Assembly: GCA_016934455.1 (NCBI GenBank) | Contig: JAFGSX010000095.1 | Span: forward strand, 1 to 42,535 | Length of the DNA stretch: 42,535 bases | Reading direction: 5' to 3' | Origin: Deltaproteobacteria bacterium | Lineage (GTDB): Bacteria > Myxococcota > JACRCW01 > JAFGSX01 | Part shown: positions 31,129 to 39,712 of the stretch, one piece after another | Layout: each line of letters begins with the position of its first letter | Position numbering within the stretch: the stretch's first letter is position 1 | Notes under the pieces: model-generated | Told to the model about the DNA's origin: nothing | Seen by the model: the letters and a program-made list of their open reading frames with translations, nothing else | The model's database searches: none | Program-made: the position numbers and the translations under genes

Positions 31129-32313
31129 ATGCTGACCCCGACCCTTCGCGACGGTGTGCAGTGGGTGGGCGCCATCGACTGGGAGCGCCGCCTGTTCGAC
31201 GAGCTGATCCCGCTGCCCGACGGCACCACCTACAACGCCTACCTGGTGCGCGGCAGCGAGAAGGCCGCGCTGCTCGACACGGTTGACCCGCCGTTTGGCC
31301 AGCAGCTTCTCGATCGCCTCGACCAGCTCGGCGTCAAGCGGCTCGACTACGCGGTGGCGCATCACGCCGAGCAGGACCACTCGGGGTCGCTGCCGGCCGT
31401 GCTGGCGCGCTATCCCGAGGCCCGGGTGGTCTGCTCGCCCAAGGCCAAGAACATGCTGATCGACCTGCTGGGCATCGCCGAAGACCGCTTTCAGACCGTC
31501 GACGACGGCGCCACCATCGCGCTCGGCGGCAAGACGCTGCGCTTCATCCACTATCCGTGGGTGCACTGGCCCGAGACCATGCTCAGCTACCTCGAGGAGG
31601 AACGGCTGCTCTTCTCGTGCGACCTCTTCGGCTCGCACCTGGCGGTCGGCGACCCGCTGACGGCCGACGACAGCGCCGTGCTGCCTGCGGCCAAGCGCTA
31701 TTTCGCCGAGATCATGATGCCGTTCCGCACTCCGATCGAAAAGAACTTCGGCAAGGTGACCGGGCTGAGCATCGACCAGATCCTGCCCAGCCACGGCCCG
31801 ATCCATCGCCATCCGAAAACCATCGTCGACGCTTACCGCGACTGGGTCTCCGGCCCGCCCAAGAACCAGGCCGTGATCGCCTTTGCCTCCATGCACGACA
31901 GCACGCGGCGCATGGCGCGGTACCTGAGCGAGGCGCTGATCGGCCGCGGCGTCGGCGTCGATCTGTTTGGCCTGGCCGGCGCCGACCTGGGCCACCTGGC
32001 GACCGCGCTGGTCGACGCCGCCACCATCGTGCTCGGCTCGCCGATCGTCAGCGCCGGGCCCCACCCGCTGGTCGGTTACGCGGCCATGCTCGCCAACGTG
32101 CTCAAACCCAAGGCCCGCTACGCTGCGGTCATCGGCTCGTTCGGCTGGGGCGGCAAGCTGCCCGAGCAGATCGCGGCGCTGCTGCCCAACCTCAAGCTCG
32201 AGCTGCTGGAGCCGGTGGTGATCAAGGGCGCGCCCAAGGCCGCCGACCTGGCGGCGCTGGACAGGCTGGCCGAAGCCATCGCGCAAAAGCACGCGGCGCT
32301 GGCGAGCGCCTGA
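31129..32313 (+). CDS. Flavodiiron protein (oxygen or NO reductase)
   Basis: This 394-residue protein starts behind AGGGAGAGGAGG. It is a metallo-beta-lactamase-fold diiron domain plus flavodoxin domain. Diiron ligands line up: H79, E81, D83 and H84 (HHAEQDHSG), H146 (HYPWVHWPET), D165 (CDLFGSH) and H226 (SHGPIHR). The flavodoxin domain from about 250 has the FMN-binding loop FASMHDSTRRMA and APH/Gly motifs (SPIVSAGPHPLV, GSFGWGGK). It reduces O2 to water or NO to N2O using electrons from rubredoxin or another donor not found here, protecting anaerobic or microaerobic cells. Length fits the minimal two-domain class A. Confidence 0.95.
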   Translation: MLTPTLRDGVQWVGAIDWERRLFDELIPLPDGTTYNAYLVRGSEKAALLDTVDPPFGQQLLDRLDQLGVKRLDYAVAHHAEQDHSGSLPAVLARYPEARVVCSPKAKNMLIDLLGIAEDRFQTVDDGATIALGGKTLRFIHYPWVHWPETMLSYLEEERLLFSCDLFGSHLAVGDPLTADDSAVLPAAKRYFAEIMMPFRTPIEKNFGKVTGLSIDQILPSHGPIHRHPKTIVDAYRDWVSGPPKNQAVIAFASMHDSTRRMARYLSEALIGRGVGVDLFGLAGADLGHLATALVDAATIVLGSPIVSAGPHPLVGYAAMLANVLKPKARYAAVIGSFGWGGKLPEQIAALLPNLKLELLEPVVIKGAPKAADLAALDRLAEAIAQKHAALASA

Positions 32314-32363
32314 CAGCGCGCTGCCGCACGACCGCACGGCGATCTACAAGCCGGGGAGTCCGG

Positions 32364-32390
32364 GCGCCCTGTCAACAGGCGCGACATTTT
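32364..32390 (+). terminator. Possible terminator after the flavodiiron gene
   Basis: GCGCCcTG-tcaa-CAGGCGC forms a strong stem with one bulge, followed by a short T-run (ATTTTC). It is about 50 bases past the stop. The T-tract is weak. Confidence 0.4.
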
Positions 32391-32405
32391 CTGCGCCGAC
32401 CTGAT

Positions 32406-33596
32406 ATGAAGAAGCACGGGGTGAAGACGATGCAGGTCGGCTGGCCATCGAGAGCAGCGCTGCTCGAGCGCGTTGACGCCGGCGCGCGGCAGCAATTGCC
32501 CGCCGTCGCCACCTCGACCGCGGCGGCCACCGGCACCTCTCCGGGGCCGTCTGCCATCGACGGCCTGACCCTGCAGCCGGTGGCGCTGGATCGCGCCTCC
32601 GACTGCAGACGCGCCTGGCAGCGCAGCCTGCTGGCGCGGGTGCCGGACTCCCAGCTCGCGGCCGCGGTCGACGTCATGTTCGCCTACCACGGCGACGTCA
32701 ACTTCTTCGGCGAGCGCACCAGCGGCATGCGGCGCGTCAGCGGCTATGGCCCGCAGCGCAACCTGGACATCCAGTTCGCTCCCCACCGCAACAAGGTGCC
32801 CCTGGTCGAGATCAGCGATCAGGCCAAGAAGGAATGCGCGCTGTGCCGGCCGCCGTTTCCGGATGAACGCGGTCTGAGCTGGCGCGACTACGTGGTCTGG
32901 CCCAACGCGTTCCCCTACCTGCCACAGTCGGGCCAGCACGTCGTCATCACCGCCGACAAGCACATCGGTCAGCGTTTCACGCCGCAGATCCTGGGCGACA
33001 TGATCGATTACCAGCGCCATGCCGGCCAGCAGGCGCCGGTGACCCTGCATTACAACGGCATAGCCGGCAACAGCCAGTTCCACCTGCACTGGCAAGCGTC
33101 GCGCGAGAAGCTGCCGCTGCAGCGCCTGCTGGATGCGGGTGAGCTGCCGCTCGAACGCCTGCACAGCGCGGCCAACGGCCGCATCGAAAGCTACGAACAC
33201 GGTTACTACAACGGCATCCTGGTCACCGGCGACCGCTGCTATGTCACGCGCTGGGCCCAGTTGCTGGTCGAGCGGCTCGATTCAGATCCGCTGACCCGCG
33301 GCGCTTACAACCTGCTGCTTCTGCATCCGGCCGACGGCCAGGCGCGGCTGGTCGTGATCCCGCGCCGCGCCGACGAGCTCAAGCCGGAGGTGGCGAGCTT
33401 CGGCAAGGTGGGCTTCGGCGCTTTCAACCTCGGGGGCACCGTCGTCGTGCCCAGGGACGAGGTGCCCGACAACTTTGGCGACGATTACTTGGCCGCAGCG
33501 GCCAGGACCGTGGTGCGGCCGAGCGAGTTGAGCTGGCTGCGCGAGCTGATGCAGCAGCCCACGCACCCGATGCTGCGCGCACGCGCCAGCGCCTGA
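32406..33596 (+). CDS. HIT-superfamily (DUF4922-like) nucleotidyltransferase/phosphorylase
   Basis: This protein is up to 396 residues. ATG 32406 is the longest start, but ATG 32430 has a better ribosome site (GGGGTGAAG) and a TGaTATGAA -10 upstream, so the shorter start may be used. The layout fits DUF4922-type HIT proteins: FAPHRNKVPLVEISDQA, KKECALCRPPFPDERG, DYVVWPNAFPYLPQSGQHVVIT, GQ, then YNGIAGNSQFHLHWQA with the degenerate His-x-His-x-Gln catalytic motif. Related enzymes transfer nucleotidyl groups or phosphorolyse nucleotide sugars or dinucleotides. Substrate is unknown. No evident operon partner. Confidence 0.75.
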   Translation: MKKHGVKTMQVGWPSRAALLERVDAGARQQLPAVATSTAAATGTSPGPSAIDGLTLQPVALDRASDCRRAWQRSLLARVPDSQLAAAVDVMFAYHGDVNFFGERTSGMRRVSGYGPQRNLDIQFAPHRNKVPLVEISDQAKKECALCRPPFPDERGLSWRDYVVWPNAFPYLPQSGQHVVITADKHIGQRFTPQILGDMIDYQRHAGQQAPVTLHYNGIAGNSQFHLHWQASREKLPLQRLLDAGELPLERLHSAANGRIESYEHGYYNGILVTGDRCYVTRWAQLLVERLDSDPLTRGAYNLLLLHPADGQARLVVIPRRADELKPEVASFGKVGFGAFNLGGTVVVPRDEVPDNFGDDYLAAAARTVVRPSELSWLRELMQQPTHPMLRARASA

Positions 33597-34658
33597 TCAG
33601 CGCGCCTGGCTGGCCGGCGCCAGAGGTGACTGCCGCGCGCGGTAGGCGTCGCGCAGCGCGACGGCCCGGTCGGCCAGAGCCGCGTCCACGCTCTTGCCGC
33701 GCACCACCGCCAGCGCCTCGACCGACCGCGCCCTCCATTCGGCGAGCTGCGCCGGCGTCGGCGTGTGCACGGTGAGCCCGCGCCGGCGCATGATCGCGAT
33801 CGACGCCTCCGCGTCGGCCCGCGCCCGCGCGGTCAGCTCCCGACCGAGCTGCCGGGCACGGGCGCGGATGCGCTCGCGCGCCGCGGGATCGATCTGCTGC
33901 CAGACCGCCGCGGTCACGATGGTGCCGCCGAGCATCGAGCCCCAGCGCACGTCGATCAGGTGCGGCGTCAGCGGATAGCTGCCGAGCGCGACCGCGGTCA
34001 CCGGCGTGGTCGGAAACACCTCGACCAGGCCGGTCTGCAGCGAGGGTATGACGTCGACGTCGGACAGGATCACCGGCTCGAAGCCGAGCAGGGCAAAGCT
34101 CCTGGCCGCGTGCGGGTCGCCCGGCCACATCCACATCCGCATGCCCTTGACGTCGGCGACCGAGACCGCTGGCCGCCTGGTGAAAAACTGGATCCAGCCG
34201 CCGTCGCACCAGAACAGCGCGACGTAGCCGTCCTCCTCCAGCGCCCGGTCGAAGGTGGGCTGCATCTCGCCGACCACCGCGTCCATCTCGTCGGTGTCGT
34301 CGAAAAGCATCGGCAACTGCACCGCCATCTGCTCGGTGGTGATCAGCGCCAGCCCCTTGCTGGTCAGCGTCGCGGCGTGAAGCTGGCCGATGCGCAGCTT
34401 GCGCACGATGGCGGCCTCGTCGCCGACGCTGCCCGGGTAGATCTGCAGCCGCACGCGGCCACCGGTCTCGGCGCTGAAGACCTCGGCCAGCTCGAGCAGT
34501 GACTTGTGGACGATGGTGCCAAAGGGCGCCACCGTGCCCAGCTTGATCACGAGCGGTGCCGGCTCGGCGGTGGTACCTGGTGTCGGAGCCGGTATCAGCA
34601 AGGTGGCGAGCGCGATCGCCAGCGCGCCGGCGGCGCGGCCTGTCGCCCGGCCGCTCAA
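33597..34658 (-). CDS. TRAP-type solute-binding protein (DctP family), orphan
   Basis: This 353-residue exported protein starts at TTG 34658, whose TTGA overlaps the TGA of the upstream gene. The signal peptide is AAGALAIALATLLIPAP...AEP. It reads as a DctP-type extracytoplasmic binding protein: LVIKLGTVAPFGTIVHKSLLELAEVFSAETGGRVRLQIYP, EAAIVRKLRIGQLHAATLTS, LPMLFDDTDE, the ligand-anchoring Arg in VKGMRMWMWPGD, and LSDVDVIPSLQTGLVEVFPTTP. No DctQ/DctM permease genes lie nearby. Coupling to the CNNM-CBS-EIIA gene suggests a sensing or membrane-partner role rather than classical transport. Confidence 0.88.
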   Translation of the reverse strand: MSGRATGRAAGALAIALATLLIPAPTPGTTAEPAPLVIKLGTVAPFGTIVHKSLLELAEVFSAETGGRVRLQIYPGSVGDEAAIVRKLRIGQLHAATLTSKGLALITTEQMAVQLPMLFDDTDEMDAVVGEMQPTFDRALEEDGYVALFWCDGGWIQFFTRRPAVSVADVKGMRMWMWPGDPHAARSFALLGFEPVILSDVDVIPSLQTGLVEVFPTTPVTAVALGSYPLTPHLIDVRWGSMLGGTIVTAAVWQQIDPAARERIRARARQLGRELTARARADAEASIAIMRRRGLTVHTPTPAQLAEWRARSVEALAVVRGKSVDAALADRAVALRDAYRARQSPLAPASQAR

Positions 34659-36148
34659 TCGAGCACCGCCTGCTCGCCGGTGCGCAGCACCTCGAGCACC
34701 TCGGCCGGGGTCTCGGCGGTCAGCAGCCGCTCCTTCACGTACTCGCTCTCGTGGAGCATGGTGGAGATGATCGTCTGCAGCCGCTGGTGAACGCGCGGCT
34801 GGCCGGCCGGGGTCAGCAGCACGATCAGCAGCAGCGCGCGCTCGGTCGTGCCCTGGCACTGCACGCCGCCGGAGGAACGCAACACCATCACGAACGGCTT
34901 GCTCAGCCCGCTCAGCCGCGCGTGCGGCATTGCGATGCCGTCGCCCAGGTACAGGCCGACCAGCTTCTCGCGTTCCTTGAGCGCCTTGATGAGCTGGTTG
35001 GCCGGCAGCGGCAGCGCCGAGGCCGGCATCAGCTTGAGAGCGGAGCGAACCGCCGCGACCGGCGATTCGCCGGCGACGTCGAGGTGGATGCGGTCGAGCA
35101 GCAGCGCGTCGGCCAGGCGCACCGGCTCCTCGTCCTCGAACTCGTCGCGGATGGTGCCGACCAGCTCCTCGATCACGTCCTCGAGCGTGATGAAGCCGCT
35201 CCACTGCCCGTTGCGGTCGGTCACCAGCGCGGCGTGCAACCGGCGGCGCTGCATCTCGGCGATCAACGACTCCAGCAGCGTGTTCTCGGAGGTGGTCAGG
35301 ATCGGCCGCATGAGCGCGCGCAAGTCGTGGGAACGCGCATCGGGGCGCATCACCAGATCCTTGAGGTGGATGAAACCGCACGGCAGATCGCGCTCGCCAT
35401 CGAGCAGCGGATAGCGGGTGAAGCGCGAGGCGCGGATCAGGCTGAGGTTGGTCTCCCAGTCGGCACGCGCGTCGAGGCAGCGCACCAGCGACCGCGGCCG
35501 CATCGCGTCGCGCACGGTCAGGCCGCCGAAGTCGAACACGTTTTCGAGAAAGATCAGCCGCCTAAACGACATCAGGCCGCGCTCCTGCGACTGGTCGAGG
35601 ATGATGCGCAGCTCCTCCTCGCTGTGCCGCTCCTCGGCGGTCGGCCGCGACACGCCGAGCAGGCGCAGGATGCCGTTGGTCAGCAGGTTGAGCAGCCAGA
35701 GCGCGGGAAAGAACAGGTGGCGCGCGTAGCGCAGCGGCTTGGCGATCGCCAGCGCCATCCGGTCGGCGAGCCGGATCGCCAGAAACTTGGGCACCTGCTC
35801 GCCGAGCACGATGTGCGAGCCCGAGACCAGGGCGTAGGAGGCGGCGAGCGCGACGCCGTAGCGCAGCGCCGTGTGGTCGGTGTCGCCGGCGAGAACGTCC
35901 AGAGCGCGCTTGCCGACCATGCCGAGGGCGATGCTGGCGAGGGTGATTCCGACCTGGCAGACGCTGAGGTACTCGTCGAGGTGGTCCTGGATGGCGGCCA
36001 GGGTGCGCGCCCGCCGATCGCCCGCGGCCTCGAGCTCGGCCACGCGCGACGATCGCACCTTGACGATGGCGAACTCGGCGAGCACGAAAAAGGCGTTGAG
36101 CGCGAGCAGGGCAAGCAGCGCCAGCGCGAGCGCGACCAGTTCGAACAC
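34655..36148 (-). CDS. CNNM-CBS membrane protein fused to a PTS EIIA(Ntr)-like domain
   Basis: This 497-residue protein starts at GTG 36148 behind GGAGG. Residues 1-190 are the CNNM transmembrane domain of CorC/HlyC-type transporters (LNAFFVLAEFAIVKVRSSRV, LSVCQVGITLASIALGMVGK, HIVLGEQVPKFLAI). Residues about 205-335 are a CBS pair (TVRDAMRPRS, FTRYPLLD, GFITLEDVIEELVGTI). Instead of a CorC_HlyC domain, residues about 345-497 match PTS EIIA of the Ntr type: LIKALKEREKLVGLYLGDGIAMPHARL with the phosphorylatable His at 409, then LLLIVLLTPA and RLLTAETPAEVLEVL. Divergent from trkA by 119 bases, and coupled to the DctP gene. Confidence 0.9.
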   Translation of the reverse strand: MFELVALALALLALLALNAFFVLAEFAIVKVRSSRVAELEAAGDRRARTLAAIQDHLDEYLSVCQVGITLASIALGMVGKRALDVLAGDTDHTALRYGVALAASYALVSGSHIVLGEQVPKFLAIRLADRMALAIAKPLRYARHLFFPALWLLNLLTNGILRLLGVSRPTAEERHSEEELRIILDQSQERGLMSFRRLIFLENVFDFGGLTVRDAMRPRSLVRCLDARADWETNLSLIRASRFTRYPLLDGERDLPCGFIHLKDLVMRPDARSHDLRALMRPILTTSENTLLESLIAEMQRRRLHAALVTDRNGQWSGFITLEDVIEELVGTIRDEFEDEEPVRLADALLLDRIHLDVAGESPVAAVRSALKLMPASALPLPANQLIKALKEREKLVGLYLGDGIAMPHARLSGLSKPFVMVLRSSGGVQCQGTTERALLLIVLLTPAGQPRVHQRLQTIISTMLHESEYVKERLLTAETPAEVLEVLRTGEQAVLD

Positions 36149-36232
36149 CCGACCTCCAGCTTCCCGGCTCAGGACGACCGCTCCACCTTACCACGTTCGC
36201 CGGCGCGTGTTGCGAGGCGGCGATTGTGCGCC

Positions 36233-36261
36233 TTGACCTCGGGCAGGCGTGCCCCGACAAT
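36233..36261 (+). promoter_or_regulatory. Promoter of trkA-trkH, predicted leaderless
   Basis: TTGACC, a 17-base spacer and GACAAT end 6 bases before the trkA ATG, so transcription should start on the A of the start codon. No ribosome site precedes it. Confidence 0.5.
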
Positions 36262-36267
36262 CGCGCC

Positions 36268-37623
36268 ATGAACATCATCGTCGCCGGCGCCGGTGAGGTG
36301 GGCAGCAGCGTGGCGCGCCACCTGGCGCGCGAGGGCCACGACGTCACCGTGATCGACCGCAACCCGGATCGCATCGCCAAGATCGGGGAGAGCGCCGACG
36401 TGCTGACCTACACCGGCTCCAGCGCGTCGCTGCGCGTGCTGCGCGAGGCGGGGGTGGCCAAGGCAGACCTGCTGATCGCGGTCAGCAACAACAACGAGGT
36501 CAACCTGCTGACCGCCATCATCGCCAAGCAGCTCGGCGTCAAGACCGCGGTCGCCCGCACCAGCGACCCCGACCAGGTCGACGCGGAGGTCGGCTTCAGC
36601 ACCGACGTGCTGGGTGTCGACCTGGTGGTCTGCCCGGAGGTGCTGACCGCGGCCGAGCTGACGCAGGTGGTTCGCTCGCGCGGCGCGGTGGCGATCGAGC
36701 GCTTCGCCCAGAACCGGGTCGAGCTGATCCAGCTCGCGGTGCAGCCCGGCACGGCGCCGACCCAGCACAAGCTGCGCGACCTCAAGCTGCCGCGCGGGGC
36801 GCTGGTGGTGGCGCTGCTGCGCAACGACGAGCTGATCGTGCCCTACGGCGACGATGTGCTGCACACCGACGACGACGCTTTCGTCATCGGCCGCACCGAC
36901 GTGATCGGGCAGATCGAGGCGCTGTTCGGCAAGCGCCGGGCCCGCGCCGGACGCCGCGTGATCTTGTTCGGCGGCGACCTGCTGGCGCGGGCGGTGGTCC
37001 GCTCGCTGCGCGACGAGAAGGCGCGCGTCACGGTCATCGATCGCAAGGCGGCGGCCTGCCAGGCGCTGGCGGTCGAACCCGACCTCAACGTGGTGCACGG
37101 CGACGCCACCGACGGCGGGCTGCTCAAGGAGGAGGGCATCGAGCACGCCGACATCTTCGCCGCGCTAACCCGCGAGGACGACCTCAACTTGCTGTCGACG
37201 CTGTTGGCCAAGCAGCTCGGCGCTCGCCGCACGCTGGCTTTGGTGCAGAAGACCGAGTACGCGGCGATCTACCGTCGGCTCGGCGTCGATGCCACCATCT
37301 GCCCCTGGCTGCTGGTGGCCAACCAGATCCTGCGCTACGTGCGGCCGAGCGAGCTGATCAGCATCTCCTTGCTCGAGGGCGGCAAGGGCGAGGTGCTCGA
37401 GTTCAGAGCGCGCGCGCGCAGCCGCATCGTCGGCAAACCGCTCAAGCAGCTCGACTTTCCGCGCGGTGCCATCATCGGCGCGGTGATGCGGCACGACGAG
37501 GCCTTCGTACCCGGAGGCGCCGACGCCATAGAGGTCGACGACCTGGTGGTGGTGTTCGCGCTGCCGCGAGTGCGCGAACAGGTGGCCAGGCTGTTTGGCG
37601 AACGCCACTGGCTGATCGGTTGA
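36268..37623 (+). CDS. trkA: Trk potassium uptake regulatory subunit TrkA
   Basis: This 451-residue cytoplasmic protein has the usual duplicated TrkA_N-TrkA_C layout. The first nucleotide-binding fold has GAGEVGSSVARHL (GxGxxG at 7-12) and the acidic end of strand 2 in VIDRNPDR. The second fold starts at RRVILFGGDLLARAVV, where the glycine motif is degenerate (GGDLLA), so this half may bind nucleotide poorly. TrkA_C parts are at about 140-225 and 370-451 (GKPLKQLDFPRGAIIGAVMRHDE). It gates the TrkH channel in response to NAD(H)/ATP/ADP. trkH follows after 10 bases. Confidence 0.96.
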   Translation: MNIIVAGAGEVGSSVARHLAREGHDVTVIDRNPDRIAKIGESADVLTYTGSSASLRVLREAGVAKADLLIAVSNNNEVNLLTAIIAKQLGVKTAVARTSDPDQVDAEVGFSTDVLGVDLVVCPEVLTAAELTQVVRSRGAVAIERFAQNRVELIQLAVQPGTAPTQHKLRDLKLPRGALVVALLRNDELIVPYGDDVLHTDDDAFVIGRTDVIGQIEALFGKRRARAGRRVILFGGDLLARAVVRSLRDEKARVTVIDRKAAACQALAVEPDLNVVHGDATDGGLLKEEGIEHADIFAALTREDDLNLLSTLLAKQLGARRTLALVQKTEYAAIYRRLGVDATICPWLLVANQILRYVRPSELISISLLEGGKGEVLEFRARARSRIVGKPLKQLDFPRGAIIGAVMRHDEAFVPGGADAIEVDDLVVVFALPRVREQVARLFGERHWLIG

Positions 37624-37633
37624 GGAACGCGAC

Positions 37634-39079
37634 GTGCACCCGAAGACCGTCGCCTACCTGTTGAGCCTGATCGTGGGCATCCTGGCCGCCTCGCTGGCGG
37701 TGCCGCTGGCGGCGGCGATCGCCTTTGGCGAGATTCGCAGCGCCTGGGCCTTTGGCGCCGCGCTGCTGTGCTCGGCGTTGACCGGGCTGGTGTTGCGGCG
37801 GCAGTCCGGAGCCGCACCGGCGACGGTCTACCGGCGCGAGGCGGTGGCCGTGGTCGGGTTGAGCTGGTTCTTGATCTCGCTGCTCGGCGGCCTGCCCTAT
37901 TTTCTCGACGGCTCGCTGCCGACATTGTTCGACTCGACCTTCGAGGCGGCCTCCGGTTTCACCACCACCGGCGCCTCGGTCTACCGCGAGGTCGAGACGC
38001 TGAGCCGCAGCATCCTGCTCTGGCGCTCGCTGACCCACTGGCTGGGAGGCATGGGCATCATCGTGCTGTTCGTCGCCATCTTCAGCCAGCTCGGCGTCGG
38101 CGGCCGCCGCCTGTTCGAGGTCGAGGTGCCGGGTCCGATCACCGAGGGGCTGCGGCCCAAGATCCGCGAGACCTCGAGCGCTCTGTGGCGCATCTACGTG
38201 ACGTTGACCCTGCTGCTGATCGGGGCGCTGATGCTGTGCGGTCTGGACTGGTTCGACGCGGTCAACCACGCCTTCGCCACCCTGGCCACCGGCGGCTTCT
38301 CGACCAGGAACTTGTCGGTCGCCGGCCTGAAGAACCCGGCCGCCGAATGGGTGATCGCGCTGTTCATGCTGATCGCCGGAGTCAACTTCGCGCTCTACTA
38401 CGCCGCGCTGCACGGCCGGCTGCGCACGCTGTGGCGCGACGTAGAGCTACGAGTGTACCTGGCGATCGTGGGGGTGGCGGCGCTGCTGATCGCGATCGAC
38501 ATCTGGGGCCGCTACGATTCGGTGCACGATACCCTCCGCGCCGCGGTGTTCCAGACCGTCGCCATCACCACCACCACCGGCTTCGCCAGCGATAACTTCG
38601 ACGCCTACCCGGTGACGAGCAAGGTGATCCTGGTGACGCTGATGTTCATCGGCGGCTGCGCCGGCAGCACCGCCGGCGGCCTCAAGGTGTCGCGCATCGT
38701 GGTCGCGCTCAAGGCGGCCTGGATCGAGGTGGTGCAGGGCTTTCACCCGCAGGGCGTGATCCGGTTGCGGCTGGGCAGCGCCGTCATCGGCGACGACATC
38801 GTGCGCAGCATCCTGGCCTACCTCGCGCTCTACTTCGCGATCTTCGTGGCCGGCTCGGTCGTCATGGCCGCGCTCGGCCTCGATCTGGTGACCGCGGTCA
38901 CCTCGGTCGTCGCCACCCTCGGCAGCATCGGCCCGGGGCTGGGCAAGATCGGCGCCATCGAGAACTACGCCTTCGTGCCGGCCGCGGGCAAGGCGGTGCT
39001 GATCTGCTGCATGATCCTGGGCCGGCTCGAGCTGACCGCGGTGCTGGCGTTGCTAAGCCGCGCGCTGTGGCGGCGCTGA
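37634..39079 (+). CDS. trkH: Trk potassium uptake channel subunit TrkH
   Basis: This 481-residue membrane protein starts at GTG 37634 behind GAGGA. It has the repeated membrane-pore-membrane units of the Trk/Ktr family, with selectivity loops ASGFTTTGAS, FATLATGGFST, ITTTTGFAS and LGSIGPG. The intracellular gate residues STAGGLKVSR are present, including the conserved arginine. Together with TrkA it imports K+ at the inner membrane. The N-terminus (TVAYLLSLIVGILAASLAVPLAAA) matches normal TrkH start. Likely cotranscribed with trkA. Confidence 0.97.
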   Translation: MHPKTVAYLLSLIVGILAASLAVPLAAAIAFGEIRSAWAFGAALLCSALTGLVLRRQSGAAPATVYRREAVAVVGLSWFLISLLGGLPYFLDGSLPTLFDSTFEAASGFTTTGASVYREVETLSRSILLWRSLTHWLGGMGIIVLFVAIFSQLGVGGRRLFEVEVPGPITEGLRPKIRETSSALWRIYVTLTLLLIGALMLCGLDWFDAVNHAFATLATGGFSTRNLSVAGLKNPAAEWVIALFMLIAGVNFALYYAALHGRLRTLWRDVELRVYLAIVGVAALLIAIDIWGRYDSVHDTLRAAVFQTVAITTTTGFASDNFDAYPVTSKVILVTLMFIGGCAGSTAGGLKVSRIVVALKAAWIEVVQGFHPQGVIRLRLGSAVIGDDIVRSILAYLALYFAIFVAGSVVMAALGLDLVTAVTSVVATLGSIGPGLGKIGAIENYAFVPAAGKAVLICCMILGRLELTAVLALLSRALWRR

Positions 39080-39118
39080 TCGGCGGCTGCCGGCCGCCGG
39101 CGCTGCAGGGGTAGCCCG

Positions 39119-39703
39119 ATGAAGTGCCAATGGTTGACGCCACTGCTGATCTCTGCAGCGGTGCTTTCTGGCGGCGACGCCGCGGCGTCGACCATTCGCG
39201 CCACCGGCGGCATGGGGCTTACCATCTGGCCGATGCAGCTTCGACTAGGCGATCACAGCCACGACGGAATCGGCCTCGGAATCTCGGGCCGGGTGATGGC
39301 GCGGCTATGGGATCACCTGCGACTGCAGGCCGGGCTGCTGCAGGGCGAGTTTGAAGAAGCGGATCAGAGCAAGGCCAAGCGCTCTTTCATCTTCGGCGCG
39401 GTCGAGGCGCAGTTGCCGCTGTTTCTCGATGCCTACGCCCTGTTCGGCGCGCGCGCTGGCGGCTCCCACCTGGTCCTGGTGCAGACCGAGGAGCGCCTCG
39501 ACGACAACCGGCGCAGGGTACGCGACCTCGATCGTTGGACACCGCTGGTCGAGCCGACGGCGGCGCTGGGCTACCTGCTGGTAGACAAGTTTCACCTCGA
39601 GATCGAATGCGGGGTCGCCCTCGACTACGCCGACGGCGCGCTGCACACCTCGTACACGATCGTGCTCGGCATCTACTTCAGGATGTGGGACAGCGGCTGG
39701 TGA
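39119..39703 (+). CDS. Exported, possibly outer-membrane beta-barrel protein
   Basis: This 194-residue protein has a signal peptide (WLTPLLISAAVLSGGDAAAS). The mature chain alternates small/polar and hydrophobic residues in strand-like stretches (GGMGLTIWPMQLRLG, GIGLGISGRVMARL, LRLQAGLLQGEF, RSFIFGAVEAQLPLFL, FHLEIECGVALDYADG, SYTIVLGIYFRMW), ending in an aromatic residue (SGW), typical of small eight-stranded barrels. No family is recognised. It follows trkH by 39 bases and may share its transcript. Confidence 0.7.
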   Translation: MKCQWLTPLLISAAVLSGGDAAASTIRATGGMGLTIWPMQLRLGDHSHDGIGLGISGRVMARLWDHLRLQAGLLQGEFEEADQSKAKRSFIFGAVEAQLPLFLDAYALFGARAGGSHLVLVQTEERLDDNRRRVRDLDRWTPLVEPTAALGYLLVDKFHLEIECGVALDYADGALHTSYTIVLGIYFRMWDSGW

Positions 39704-39712
39704 GCGATTGTT

